From NCBI RefSeq assembly GCF_001695835.1, contig NZ_MBSO01000029.1, forward strand, positions 1 through 64,000: a DNA stretch of 64,000 nucleotides, written 5' to 3'. The position numbers were made by a program, and so were the translations under genes. Below the pieces are notes generated by a model, which was not told where the DNA came from, did not search any database, and saw only the letters and a list, made by a program, of their open reading frames with translations. How positions within the stretch are numbered: the first letter of the stretch is position 1; each line of letters starts with the position of its first letter. Positions 34,070 to 42,154 of the stretch are shown in pieces. This DNA comes from Ensifer sp. LC11. Lineage in GTDB: Bacteria > Pseudomonadota > Alphaproteobacteria > Rhizobiales > Rhizobiaceae.

Positions 34070-34287
34070 GCGGCGGCGCCTGGCACGTGAAGCCGCGGCA
34101 TTTCGTCGGCGAGCGATGGCGAGTCTGTGGGCTGTCCGGCTATCGAGGCCGCTGGCGCAAGACGGTGTTCTACCGCGGCTATGGTCGCCGCCAAATTAGC
34201 CGGCGATTGGGTGTCGTCCTGGGCCGTGGCCGGGGCCGTGACGCAGCCGCCGAAGATCAGGGTCAATATCACCAAAATCATACGCAT
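34063..34287 (-). CDS. Possible small secreted or lipid-anchored protein
   Basis: A 74-codon frame. It begins MRMILVILTLIFGGCVTAPA, which reads as a signal peptide with a non-canonical lipobox-like FGGC; the rest is polar and alanine/proline-rich. It overlaps the end of the VirK-like gene by seven bases tail to tail. I recognise no family. The hydrophobic start makes it more likely to be real than a random frame, but it could be spurious. Confidence 0.4.
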   Translation of the reverse strand: MRMILVILTLIFGGCVTAPATAQDDTQSPANLAATIAAVEHRLAPAASIAGQPTDSPSLADEMPRLHVPGAAAQ

Positions 34288-34381
34288 GGATGGCCAAACG
34301 CAGTGTCATTGCCGAGCTACCCCAAACCGCTCGTTGCAAGTTATGCTACGGCCGATTCGAAGCCGCAACTGGAGGTAATGC

Positions 34382-34801
34382 GTGGCCGTGGCCAGGAAGC
34401 TCAAGCCTCACACGGGTGGATGCCTGTGTGGATCAATCCGTTTTGAGGCGCAGGGAAAGGCGGGAAAGCCGCATACGTGTTCGTGCAAGATGTGCCAGCG
34501 TCATTCGGGAGCGCTGACGCTGTCCTGGGTTGAATTTCCCAGGGATGCCGTGGCCTGGACCGGTCCGGGCGGTGCTTCGTCGGTCTATCGTTCCTCGGAC
34601 TATTCCAGCCGCGCCTTCTGCCCCACATGCGGCAGCAGCCTCGGTGCGATCGATGATGCGCCGGTCGTGGCCCTGCTCATCGGTGTTTTCGACAAGACCA
34701 GTTCTGCCGATCTGATCCCGACCAGCCACAGCTTCCGCTCCACGCGACCCAAGTGGTGGCACGTGGAGGCGGTGAAACCCGCGACCGAGAAAGACAGGTG
34801 A
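34382..34801 (+). CDS. GFA-family zinc-binding protein
   Basis: A 139-residue protein of the glutathione-dependent formaldehyde-activating (Gfa) family. Its cysteine pattern is GGCLCGSIRFEA, then CSCKMCQRHSG, then FCPTCGSSL, the expected set of zinc ligands. Most Gfa-family proteins are not proven formaldehyde enzymes, so the substrate is open. Translation starts at a GTG (34382) five bases after GGAGGT. It stands alone, convergent with the LysE gene. Confidence 0.88.
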   Translation: MAVARKLKPHTGGCLCGSIRFEAQGKAGKPHTCSCKMCQRHSGALTLSWVEFPRDAVAWTGPGGASSVYRSSDYSSRAFCPTCGSSLGAIDDAPVVALLIGVFDKTSSADLIPTSHSFRSTRPKWWHVEAVKPATEKDR

Positions 34802-34839
34802 AAAGTGGTCGACGCAGCCGAAGGCTGCGTCGACAGGTC

Positions 34840-35463
34840 TTAGAGCAGCCCCTTTGCCGCGGCGCCGATGGCAATGATGCCGAAGGCGATCAGAACGAGA
34901 CCCGAAACGCGCGATACCCAGACGACGAAGCTGTCGGGAAGCCGCGTCCTGGCGATCGCCACGCCACCGCTCAAGAAAAACCACCAGCCGAGCGACCCCA
35001 GAAAGACGCCCACGACGACGATGGCGGCGCTCAGTGCGTCGCCCGCTTCCGCGAGACCGAGGCCGGCGAAGATCGCGGCGAAGGAGAGGATCGTCGCCGG
35101 ATTGGTCATCGTCAGCAGAAATGTGGCGATGGTCGTGCGGACGAGATCGCGTCCGCCGACATCGGCAGCTGCCGTCACCGCCTTCGGCCGCAGCCCGCGC
35201 CAGCCGAGCCAGATCATGAACAGCCCGCCGGCGAGACTGAGCGGCGTTGCGATCATCGCGAGGACCGCTGCGAAGGCAGCAAAACCGATCGCCGCAAGCG
35301 CGGCATAGGTGGCATCCGCGGCCGCCGTACCCAGCCCGCCGGCGACGCCTGCCCAGAAACCACGCTCCAGCGTGCGGTTGATGCAGAGCGCGCCGATGGG
35401 GCCGAGCGGTGCGGCGATCGCAAGACCGAGCAGGAGGCTTTTTCCAAACAGCAACGTAGACAT
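34840..35463 (-). CDS. LysE-family amino acid exporter
   Basis: A 207-residue inner-membrane protein with six hydrophobic segments. The LysE/RhtB start is clear (LLLGLAIAAPLGPIGALCINRTLERGF), as is the GGLFMIWLGWRGL segment. Family members export lysine, arginine, threonine, homoserine or leucine. An Lrp-type regulator gene is 200 bases upstream on the same strand, a common pairing for this kind of exporter, so control by amino acid level is likely. Confidence 0.9.
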   Translation of the reverse strand: MSTLLFGKSLLLGLAIAAPLGPIGALCINRTLERGFWAGVAGGLGTAAADATYAALAAIGFAAFAAVLAMIATPLSLAGGLFMIWLGWRGLRPKAVTAAADVGGRDLVRTTIATFLLTMTNPATILSFAAIFAGLGLAEAGDALSAAIVVVGVFLGSLGWWFFLSGGVAIARTRLPDSFVVWVSRVSGLVLIAFGIIAIGAAAKGLL

Positions 35464-35540
35464 AGGCGTAGGGCTCCGGCCGCGGCATGGCTCGACCCAT
35501 CCGCTTCAAGGATGGCGCATGCCCGGCAAATCAAAAATGT

Positions 35541-35611
35541 TGCAGCAGACTTACAGCGCCGCGCGTCTTAAAAGACGCGCTAAGGTCGCTGTGACACGTC
35601 AAGGCGCTGCA
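35541..35611. repeat. Nested palindrome, rhizobial dispersed element
   Basis: Three nested arms can be seen: TGCAGC/GCTGCA (35541-35546, 35606-35611), ACAGCG/CGCTGT (35553-35558, 35587-35592) and GCGCGTCTT/AAGACGCGC (35561-35569, 35572-35580). Sequences with this GCGCGTCTT-hairpin layout are, as I recall, frequent in intergenic DNA of Rhizobiaceae. It lies between the Lrp and LysE genes and would also fold in RNA. Confidence 0.65.
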
Positions 35612-35663
35612 TATTTGCCCTCACATCGATGTCGACTTCAGGACATGTGCAGCAGCGCGGCCG

Positions 35664-36116
35664 TCAGGCGCGCGGCGCGGTCGTTGCCAGGCTCTCCCGG
35701 ACGGTCGACAGCGCGATCACCGTTTCGCTTCGCGCCAGGAAGCGCCGTTGCTTCAGTTCGGCGAGGAACGGCTCGAGATCGCCGAGCGACGGCATCCGGA
35801 CCTTGACGCAATAGGACCAGCCGCCGGTAACGTGATGGCATTCGGCCACGGCAGGGTGGTCAGCCATGAAGGCGCGGAACGCCGCCTCGTCCGCATCCGG
35901 CGCCAGGCCGACCCAGACGAAGGCAAGAACGTCGAGGCCGAGAGCGCGATGATCGACCTCGACGGTGAAATTTCGGATCACGCCATTGGCGACGAGCCGG
36001 CGGATGCGCTCATTGACCGCGGAGGGCGAAAGTTCGACAGCCGTACCGATGTCAGTCAGCGACCGCCGCGCGTCTTCAGCGAGAATTTCGATGATTTTTC
36101 TGTCTACGGCGTCCAT
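35664..36116 (-). CDS. Lrp/AsnC-family transcriptional regulator
   Basis: A 150-residue regulator. The N-terminal helix-turn-helix (MDAVDRKIIEILAEDARRSL, then SAVNERIRRL) is followed by a RAM ligand-binding domain (about 65-140). The ATG at 36116 gives the standard family start. Lrp/AsnC proteins bind amino acids; the LysE exporter downstream is the likely target. It reads away from the lacI gene end at 36205. Confidence 0.92.
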   Translation of the reverse strand: MDAVDRKIIEILAEDARRSLTDIGTAVELSPSAVNERIRRLVANGVIRNFTVEVDHRALGLDVLAFVWVGLAPDADEAAFRAFMADHPAVAECHHVTGGWSYCVKVRMPSLGDLEPFLAELKQRRFLARSETVIALSTVRESLATTAPRA

Positions 36117-36204
36117 GAATAACAAATACGTGGAAAAATGACTAATGTACAGAGGTTTTTTCGTTTTGTGAGGTGTTCGACCAAGGAAACGTTGGTGGAG
36201 CCGG

Positions 36205-37263
36205 TTATTCGATGTCCTTCAACGCATCGAGCGGGCCGGTCAGCGCCGTTCGCGGCTGCACCAGTTCCGGCTGGATGAGGTGAATGCGCGGCTGGGGGCG
36301 GGCTTCCTCGATGACCTCGAAGGCCTTGCTGATCATGCCCTCGACGTCCTGGCGGATCATGATGACCGGGAAGGGCAGAAAGGACGCGAAGGGGTCGTAG
36401 TCGTAGCAGCCGACGACGAGATCGGTGAAGTTCTCGTGCGGGTGCCCGGCCATGAAGCGCAGCAGGCCTTCGAAATTGATCGACGAGTTGACGAAGAGGC
36501 CGCGCGGCAGCTTGCCATGTTTCCCGTAAAAGGCCTCGAAGGCGAGCCTGGCATTGTTCGGTGCGTAACCCGTCGGCTGGATGCATTCGTCCGGATCGGC
36601 GCCGAGGAGCTCGTTTTTGACGGCACGGAACCCACGGATACGCTCGCGGCTGGCATGGTCGTCGCGGCCGCCGAAAAGGTAGAGCTCGTGCGGCTCGAGC
36701 GGGCCCGACGCCTGGAAGCGGCGGATGATCGCTTCGGTCAGCATCCGCCCGCCTTCGTAGTTGTCGCTGATGACAGAGGGCACCTTGGTGCCAGGCAAAT
36801 CGATGTTGATGTGCTTGAGACCGGCCGCTTCGCAGACCTCGTGCACGCCATCGGGATCCGTGGCGCCACAGATGAACAACTCGTCGATCGAATAGGAGAT
36901 CAGCGTCTCGGCGGTCTTGCGCTCCTCTTTCGGATCGCGGCTGGCGCTGACGACGATCGGGCACTGCCCTTTGCTGCGTACGTGCGCCTCGAAGGTTTGG
37001 GCCATCGACGAAAAATAGCGGTTGTCATGGATCGGCAGCAACAGGCCGATCAGGCCCGAGCGCGAGCTGCGCAGGCCGCGCGCTTGGCGGTTGGCCGTGT
37101 ACTGGTGCGTCTCGGCAAGGCTGCGGATCAGCTCCGCCGTGCTTTCCTTGATCCGCCGCTTCTGCCAGGTGCCGTTCAGGACAGCACTTACGGTTGATGG
37201 CGAGCTGCCGGATAGCACCGACAGGTCGTAGATCGTCGCTTTCTTTTTGCCGCTGCTGGCCAT
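36205..37263 (-). CDS. LacI-family transcriptional regulator of the sugar cluster
   Basis: A 352-residue LacI protein. The helix-turn-helix lies at residues 8-30 (ATIYDLSVLSGSSPSTVSAV), the hinge helix near 55-65, and the sugar-binding domain follows (SGLIGLLLPIHDNRYFSSMA onward). It is divergent from the sugar ABC transporter operon. The region between contains palindromic sites of LacI type centred at 37341 and 37363, so it most likely represses the cluster until its sugar or sugar phosphate is present. The N terminus is rich in lysine (SSGKKKATIYDL). Confidence 0.93.
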   Translation of the reverse strand: MASSGKKKATIYDLSVLSGSSPSTVSAVLNGTWQKRRIKESTAELIRSLAETHQYTANRQARGLRSSRSGLIGLLLPIHDNRYFSSMAQTFEAHVRSKGQCPIVVSASRDPKEERKTAETLISYSIDELFICGATDPDGVHEVCEAAGLKHINIDLPGTKVPSVISDNYEGGRMLTEAIIRRFQASGPLEPHELYLFGGRDDHASRERIRGFRAVKNELLGADPDECIQPTGYAPNNARLAFEAFYGKHGKLPRGLFVNSSINFEGLLRFMAGHPHENFTDLVVGCYDYDPFASFLPFPVIMIRQDVEGMISKAFEVIEEARPQPRIHLIQPELVQPRTALTGPLDALKDIE

Positions 37264-37318
37264 CGCTTTCTCCTCTGATCGTTTTAGTGCCGATTTCCCC
37301 TTGACGAAAGATTAAGTC

Positions 37319-37373
37319 TGCACAATAGTTCTTGCACCATCGATTGTGCAAACAAGAAATATCGATTGTGCAA
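37319..37373. promoter_or_regulatory. LacI-type operators upstream of the sugar operon
   Basis: The main site at 37332-37351 is TTGCACCATCGATTGTGCAA, a palindrome except for one pair around the central CG. ATCGATTGTGCAA recurs at 37361-37373 with its centre 22 bases (about two helix turns) away. An inverted half-site TGCACAAT lies at 37319-37326. This is the pattern expected for cooperative binding by the adjacent LacI protein. Confidence 0.7.
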
Positions 37374-37506
37374 TTTGTGGTGCCGTCTGAGGAGGCGGCG
37401 ATCAGGGAGGCGAGGACAGCTTCGCCAGTGATGGTTGGAAACTGGAGGCCGGCGCTTGAATAGCGACCGGACGCGTTCCCTTTGCGGGAACGAGTGGAGG
37501 AGAGAT

Positions 37507-38499
37507 ATGATCAGGAAAATTCTCGTCGCCGCCCTGGCGACATCGCTGGCGCTTGCAAGCTCTGCGGCCGCCTTTGCGCAAGAGGCCGGCAAGGTCGGCG
37601 TCGTCGTCAAGATCGGCGGCATTCCATGGTTCAACGCCATGGAGGCGGGGATCAAGGAGCGCGGTCAGAAACTCGGCATTGACGCCTTCATGGTCGGCCC
37701 GACCAGCGCCGACCCGGCGCTGCAGGTGCGCGCGATCGAGGACCTCATCGCGCAAGGGGTGAAGGTGATCGGCGTGGTGCCGAACGACGCCAAGGTGCTC
37801 GAGCCGGTTCTCACCAAAGCCAAGGAAAAGGGCATCATCGTCATCACCCATGAATCGCCGAGCCAGAAAGGTGCCGACTGGGATTTCGAACTCGCGTCCT
37901 CGACCGGTTTCGGTGAAGCGCATGGCAAGCTGCTTGCCGAGAAGATGGGCGGCAAGGGCGAATACGCCGTGTTTGTCGGCTCGCTCACCGTGCCGCTGCA
38001 CAACGCCTGGGCCGATGCGGCAATCGCCTACATCAAGAAGAACTATCCTGACATGGCGCTCGTTGGTGACCGCTACGGCGTCGCCGAAGACGTCGACAAG
38101 AGCCGCTCGACGGCACTCGACCTGATCTCCGCCCATCCGAACCTGAAAGGCTTCCTCGCCTTCGGCAGCCAGGGTCCGATCGGCGCCGGTCGTGCCGTCG
38201 AAGAACGCCGCAAGATCGGCGAGATCTTCGTGCTCGGTCCCTTCTCTCCCGGTCAGGGCCAGAAGCTGGTGAAGTCCGACGCGATCTCCGGCGGCTTCAT
38301 GTGGAATCCGAAGCAGGCCGGCGAAGTCTTCGTCACCCTTGCCGACAAGCTGATGAAGGGCGAGGAGGTCAAGGACGGTGATGAAATCGAGGGTCTCGGC
38401 AGGGTCAAGCCTGACTTCGATAACCGCAACATCATCGTCGACCAGCTCGTGCCGATCAACAAGGACACCGTTGCCGACCTCGCGGCAATGGGCCTCTGA
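37507..38499 (+). CDS. Sugar ABC transporter periplasmic binding protein
   Basis: A 330-residue binding protein with a signal peptide (cleavage near AFAQ/EA) and a periplasmic-binding-protein type 1 fold of the RbsB/RhaS/LsrB group (KVGVVVKIGGIPWFNAMEAG, then GPTSADPALQVRAIEDLI). It captures the sugar for the importer encoded downstream. The ATG at 37507 has GGAGG upstream. Operators lie 130-190 bases before it. The ligand is not readable from the sequence; the enzymes of the cluster suggest a ketose or an aldose/polyol feeding one. Confidence 0.9.
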   Translation: MIRKILVAALATSLALASSAAAFAQEAGKVGVVVKIGGIPWFNAMEAGIKERGQKLGIDAFMVGPTSADPALQVRAIEDLIAQGVKVIGVVPNDAKVLEPVLTKAKEKGIIVITHESPSQKGADWDFELASSTGFGEAHGKLLAEKMGGKGEYAVFVGSLTVPLHNAWADAAIAYIKKNYPDMALVGDRYGVAEDVDKSRSTALDLISAHPNLKGFLAFGSQGPIGAGRAVEERRKIGEIFVLGPFSPGQGQKLVKSDAISGGFMWNPKQAGEVFVTLADKLMKGEEVKDGDEIEGLGRVKPDFDNRNIIVDQLVPINKDTVADLAAMGL

Positions 38500-38531
38500 C
38501 GTCCAGAGTTTAAGAGTTCTCCCGGCTGCTG

Positions 38532-38622
38532 GGCCGGCTCCGGCCGGCCTGGCAAGTCCCCCTCAGCTGTAAGGGAGCGGGATGAGGAAAAGTGTTTGCG
38601 GCTTTCCGCCCGCATTCCGCTC
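38532..38622. repeat. GC hairpin and rhizobial palindromic repeat between SBP and ATPase genes
   Basis: A GC-rich hairpin (GGCCGG-CT-CCGGCC, from 38532) is followed by a long palindrome: GAGCGGGATG (38575-38584) pairs with CATTCCGCTC (38613-38622) with one mismatch, and GGAAA with TTTCC inside. Elements of this GAGCGGGATG type are, as I recall, common between rhizobial genes. Placed after the binding-protein gene, it may stabilise that part of the mRNA. A worn copy is at 25619-25660. Confidence 0.6.
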
Positions 38623-38644
38623 CAACCTGACGATTTAGGGGCAC

Positions 38645-40165
38645 ATGTTCATGCACCAGCTTGCGACCGCGGGAGGAAGCGAAAAGCCGCTTCTGTCCCT
38701 GCGCGACATCAACATGACCTTCGGTGGCGTCAGAGCGCTCAAGAATGTGAGCTTCGACGTTCGCCCGGGCGAGGTCCATTGCCTCGCCGGTGAAAACGGC
38801 TGCGGCAAGAGCACGCTGATCAAGATCATCACCGGCGTCTACCGCCCCGCCGACGGCGCGTCGATCGAGTATGACGGCGAAACCTATTCCCACATGTCAC
38901 CGGTGACCGCGCAGGATCGGGGTATCCAGGTGATCTGGCAGGATCTGGCGCTGTTTCCCGAAATGAGCGTTGCCGAGAACATCGCCTTCCAGACAGTGCT
39001 CGGCCGGTGGCCGAAGCTTGTCGACTACGGCCGCATGCGTCAGATCGCCAAGGACGCGCTTGCCCGCCTCGGCGTGACGCTCGACGTCGATCTGCCACTG
39101 AAGGAATACGCCATCGCCCAACGCCAGATCGTGGCCATCGCCCGGGCGCTCGTCGGTGAAGCGAGACTCGTCTTCATGGATGAGCCGACGGCCTCCCTGA
39201 CCCAGTCGGAAACCGACCATCTGCTCGACATCGTGCGCGGCCTGTCCGCCTCCGGCGTCGCCGTCGTCTTCGTCAGCCATCGGCTGGCAGAGGTGCTGGA
39301 GATTTCAAGCCGCATCACGGTGCTGCGCGACGGCGCGCTGGTCGGCGTCTATCCCGCCTCGGGCATGACCCAGTCGCGCATCACCGAACTGATGACCGGC
39401 AAGACCTTCGATCAGCGGGTGCGGGCGAAGTCTCGCGATGATCAACCGATTGTCCTCGAGGTCAAAGGTCTCTCCCGTCCTGGTCAGTTCGAGGATGTTT
39501 CGCTCACGGTTCGGCGCGGCGAGACGCTCGGCATAACAGGCCTGCTCGGCGCGGGGCGTACAGAGCTGGCGCTGACCCTCTTCGGCATGCTGAAGCCCAC
39601 TTCCGGCACCATTGCGCTTGAAGGCCGGCAGGTTCGCTTTTCCTCCAACCGCGATGCGATCAGGGCCGGCGTCGCCTATCTTTCGGAGGACCGGCTGTCG
39701 CTCGGCCTCATCCAGCCGCAATCGATCGCCGACAATCTGGTGATCAGTTCGCTCGACAAGATCCTTGCAGGCGGTCTGCTTTCGGACGAGCGCAAGGGTG
39801 GCCTCGTCGGTCGCTGGATCGCCGATCTCGGTGTCAAGATCGGACTGCAGCAGGATGCGATCTCGACCCTTTCGGGCGGCAACCAGCAGCGCGTGGCGAT
39901 CGCCAAGTGGCTGGCGACCGACCCGAAGCTCCTGATCCTTGACGCGCCCACTGTCGGCGTCGATGTCGGTGCCCGCGCCGGCATCTTCGACATCGTCGCC
40001 CGGCTTGCCGAAAGCGGGCTTGCGATCATCCTGATCTCCGACGAGGTGCCGGAAGTCTATTTCAACGCCGACCGCGTGCTGCACATGGCGCAGGGCCGCA
40101 TCGTCGGCAGCTATGATCCGCGCGCATCGTCGCTCGCCGAGATCGAGGGAGCTGTCTATGCGTAG
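38645..40165 (+). CDS. Sugar ABC transporter ATPase with two nucleotide-binding domains
   Basis: A 506-residue RbsA/MglA-type double ATPase. Domain 1 has Walker A GENGCGKST, Walker B VFMDEPTAS and an unusual signature EYAIAQRQIVAIARA. Domain 2 has GLLGAGRTE, signature LSGGNQQRVAIAKW and Walker B LILDAPTVGVD, where the catalytic glutamate is replaced by alanine. In a head-to-tail arrangement this leaves one complete ATP site and one degenerate site. AGGGG precedes the ATG. The stop overlaps the first permease gene. Confidence 0.92.
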   Translation: MFMHQLATAGGSEKPLLSLRDINMTFGGVRALKNVSFDVRPGEVHCLAGENGCGKSTLIKIITGVYRPADGASIEYDGETYSHMSPVTAQDRGIQVIWQDLALFPEMSVAENIAFQTVLGRWPKLVDYGRMRQIAKDALARLGVTLDVDLPLKEYAIAQRQIVAIARALVGEARLVFMDEPTASLTQSETDHLLDIVRGLSASGVAVVFVSHRLAEVLEISSRITVLRDGALVGVYPASGMTQSRITELMTGKTFDQRVRAKSRDDQPIVLEVKGLSRPGQFEDVSLTVRRGETLGITGLLGAGRTELALTLFGMLKPTSGTIALEGRQVRFSSNRDAIRAGVAYLSEDRLSLGLIQPQSIADNLVISSLDKILAGGLLSDERKGGLVGRWIADLGVKIGLQQDAISTLSGGNQQRVAIAKWLATDPKLLILDAPTVGVDVGARAGIFDIVARLAESGLAIILISDEVPEVYFNADRVLHMAQGRIVGSYDPRASSLAEIEGAVYA

Positions 40166-41159
40166 CTTCGCCCGCACCCATGCGACGGAAGTGTCGCTGC
40201 TCGCCGTCATCATCGCGATCAGCGCGGTGCTTTCGGTCTCGACCGCCAACTTCTTCTCGCTCGGCAACGCCTTCGACCTTTTGAACATCAGCTCGGTCAA
40301 TATCATCTTCGCCGTCGGGCTGCTCGTGGTGCTGATCGCCGGCGGCATCGACATCTCCTTCGCCGTTGCCGCCTCCGTCGTCCAATACGGCACGGCGATC
40401 GCGCTCGGCTGGATCGGCGGCGGCGGCTGGATCTCGGGGCTCCTGATTGCCGGATCGATCGGCATCCTGCTCGGCGCCATCAACGCCTTCCTGATCCATC
40501 GGTTCAAGGTGATCTCGATCGTGGCGACGATCTCCACCTTCAATATCTACTTCGGCCTCCTGATGTTCTTCACCAAGGGTGTGTCGATCTACGACCTGCC
40601 GGATTGGCTGACGGACCGCGTCATCCTGTTCGAACATGAGATGCCGGATGGAACCTGGATCGAGATCACCCTGCCTGTCCTGGTGATGGTCATCTGCGTC
40701 ATCGCCACCTGGGTCTTGATCACCCGCACCACCACCGGCCGCCAGCTCTACGCTTTCGGCGACAATCCGGAGGGTGCGCGCCGTTTCGGCATCAACATCG
40801 GCGCGATGCAATTCATCGCCTTCGGCTGGCTTGGCCTGATGGCCGGCATTGGTGGCCTTATCCAGGCCCACTACGCCCAGGAGGTGGTACCGAACGCGCT
40901 TTACGGCCGCGAACTCGACGTACTTGCGGCCGTGGTTCTCGGCGGCGCGCGGCTTGGCGGTGGCAGGGGCTCGGTGCTTGGCTGCGTGCTCGGCGTGCTG
41001 CTGATCTCGATCACCCAGAACGGCCTCAACCTGATGGGTGTCTCGCCCTTCGCCTTCAAGATGATCATCGGCGCCATCATTCTTGCAGCAATCACGCTCT
41101 CCAACACCAACATCGAGCGGCTGCTGCCCTTCATCGCTCAGAAAGGCGCCGGACGATGA
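40158..41159 (+). CDS. Sugar ABC transporter permease 1
   Basis: A 333-residue RbsC-type permease with eight to ten membrane helices. The conserved BPD_transp_2 segment includes GLLVVLIAGGIDISFAVAA and the cytoplasmic loop FGDNPEGARRFGIN. It starts eight bases before the end of the ATPase gene and overlaps the second permease by ATGA, so the subunits are translated in concert. With permease 2 it forms a heterodimeric channel. Confidence 0.92.
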   Translation: MRSFARTHATEVSLLAVIIAISAVLSVSTANFFSLGNAFDLLNISSVNIIFAVGLLVVLIAGGIDISFAVAASVVQYGTAIALGWIGGGGWISGLLIAGSIGILLGAINAFLIHRFKVISIVATISTFNIYFGLLMFFTKGVSIYDLPDWLTDRVILFEHEMPDGTWIEITLPVLVMVICVIATWVLITRTTTGRQLYAFGDNPEGARRFGINIGAMQFIAFGWLGLMAGIGGLIQAHYAQEVVPNALYGRELDVLAAVVLGGARLGGGRGSVLGCVLGVLLISITQNGLNLMGVSPFAFKMIIGAIILAAITLSNTNIERLLPFIAQKGAGR

Positions 41160-42154
41160 GCACGATCGTTGAACGCGTAAAGACTCTGTTCGGGCCGGAA
41201 ATGGCCGGGCCGGGGCTGGCTTTCCTCGCCGTGGTGCTCACCTTCGGCATTGCCTCGCCGCAGTTCCTGAGTGTGGCCACCTTCGGCTCGGTTGCCTTCC
41301 AGCTGCCGGAACTCGGGCTTCTGACACTTGCTATGCTGCTGCCGATCCTGACCGGCGGCCTCAATCTGGCGATCACCTTCACGGCCAACATCGCCGGGCT
41401 GACGCTTGCCTGGGTTCTGCAGGCAAACGGCGGTGTGGATGCGGGCCCCGGCGCCTTTGTGCTCGGCTCGGTTCTGGCGCTTCTGGTCGGTGCGGCGAGC
41501 GGCGTGATCATGGGGCTGGTGATCGCCTTTACCCGCGCCCATCCCATTCTCGTGTCGCTGTCGATGATGATCTTCCTGCGCGGTCTCGGTGAGTTCCTGA
41601 CGCGCGGCGGTGACGTCTCCGGTTTTCCGGCTTTCCTCGGCCCGCTCGGTCATGGCTCGCTTCTCGGCGTGCCGATCCCGCTCATCGTCTTCATCGCCTG
41701 TGTGTTCGCCTGGAACCTGCTGCTTTCGCGCAGCAAGCTCGGCTTCAACACCTATATGATCGGCTCCAACCTCGATGCGACGCGCTATTCCGGCATCAAC
41801 ACCCGCAAGGTCATCGTGCTCGTCTACGCGCGCTCGGGTGCGATGTGTGCGATTGCCGGCATCATCATGCTGGCGCGCTTCAATTCCGTGCGCATCGGCC
41901 ACGGGGAAAGCTATCTGCTGATCACGGTGCTTGCCTGCTTCCTGGGCGGCGTCAATCCGTTCGGCGGCTTCGGCCGGGTCATTCCCGTCTTCGTCGCGCT
42001 GGTGGTGCTCCAGCTTCTCTCGTCCGGGCTCAACCTTGTCGGTGCCAACCAGCATCTGGCGACCGCCGTCTGGGGACTGCTGCTTGCCGGCGTCATGGTG
42101 CTGCGCTTCGTCGCCACCAAGTTCAAGATTTCGTTTGTCAGAAAGGAAACATGA
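41156..42154 (+). CDS. Sugar ABC transporter permease 2
   Basis: A 332-residue RbsC-type permease with the same family marks (LLPILTGGLNLAITFTANIA, IGSNLDATRYSGIN). It overlaps both neighbours by four bases. Two different permeases in one operon are usual for RhaPQ-like systems of rhizobia. Confidence 0.92.
   Translation: MSTIVERVKTLFGPEMAGPGLAFLAVVLTFGIASPQFLSVATFGSVAFQLPELGLLTLAMLLPILTGGLNLAITFTANIAGLTLAWVLQANGGVDAGPGAFVLGSVLALLVGAASGVIMGLVIAFTRAHPILVSLSMMIFLRGLGEFLTRGGDVSGFPAFLGPLGHGSLLGVPIPLIVFIACVFAWNLLLSRSKLGFNTYMIGSNLDATRYSGINTRKVIVLVYARSGAMCAIAGIIMLARFNSVRIGHGESYLLITVLACFLGGVNPFGGFGRVIPVFVALVVLQLLSSGLNLVGANQHLATAVWGLLLAGVMVLRFVATKFKISFVRKET

Noticed and set aside
39305-40543. 412-codon minus-strand frame opposite the sugar ATPase and permease
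   Set aside because: Overlaps two conserved genes; no domain seen.
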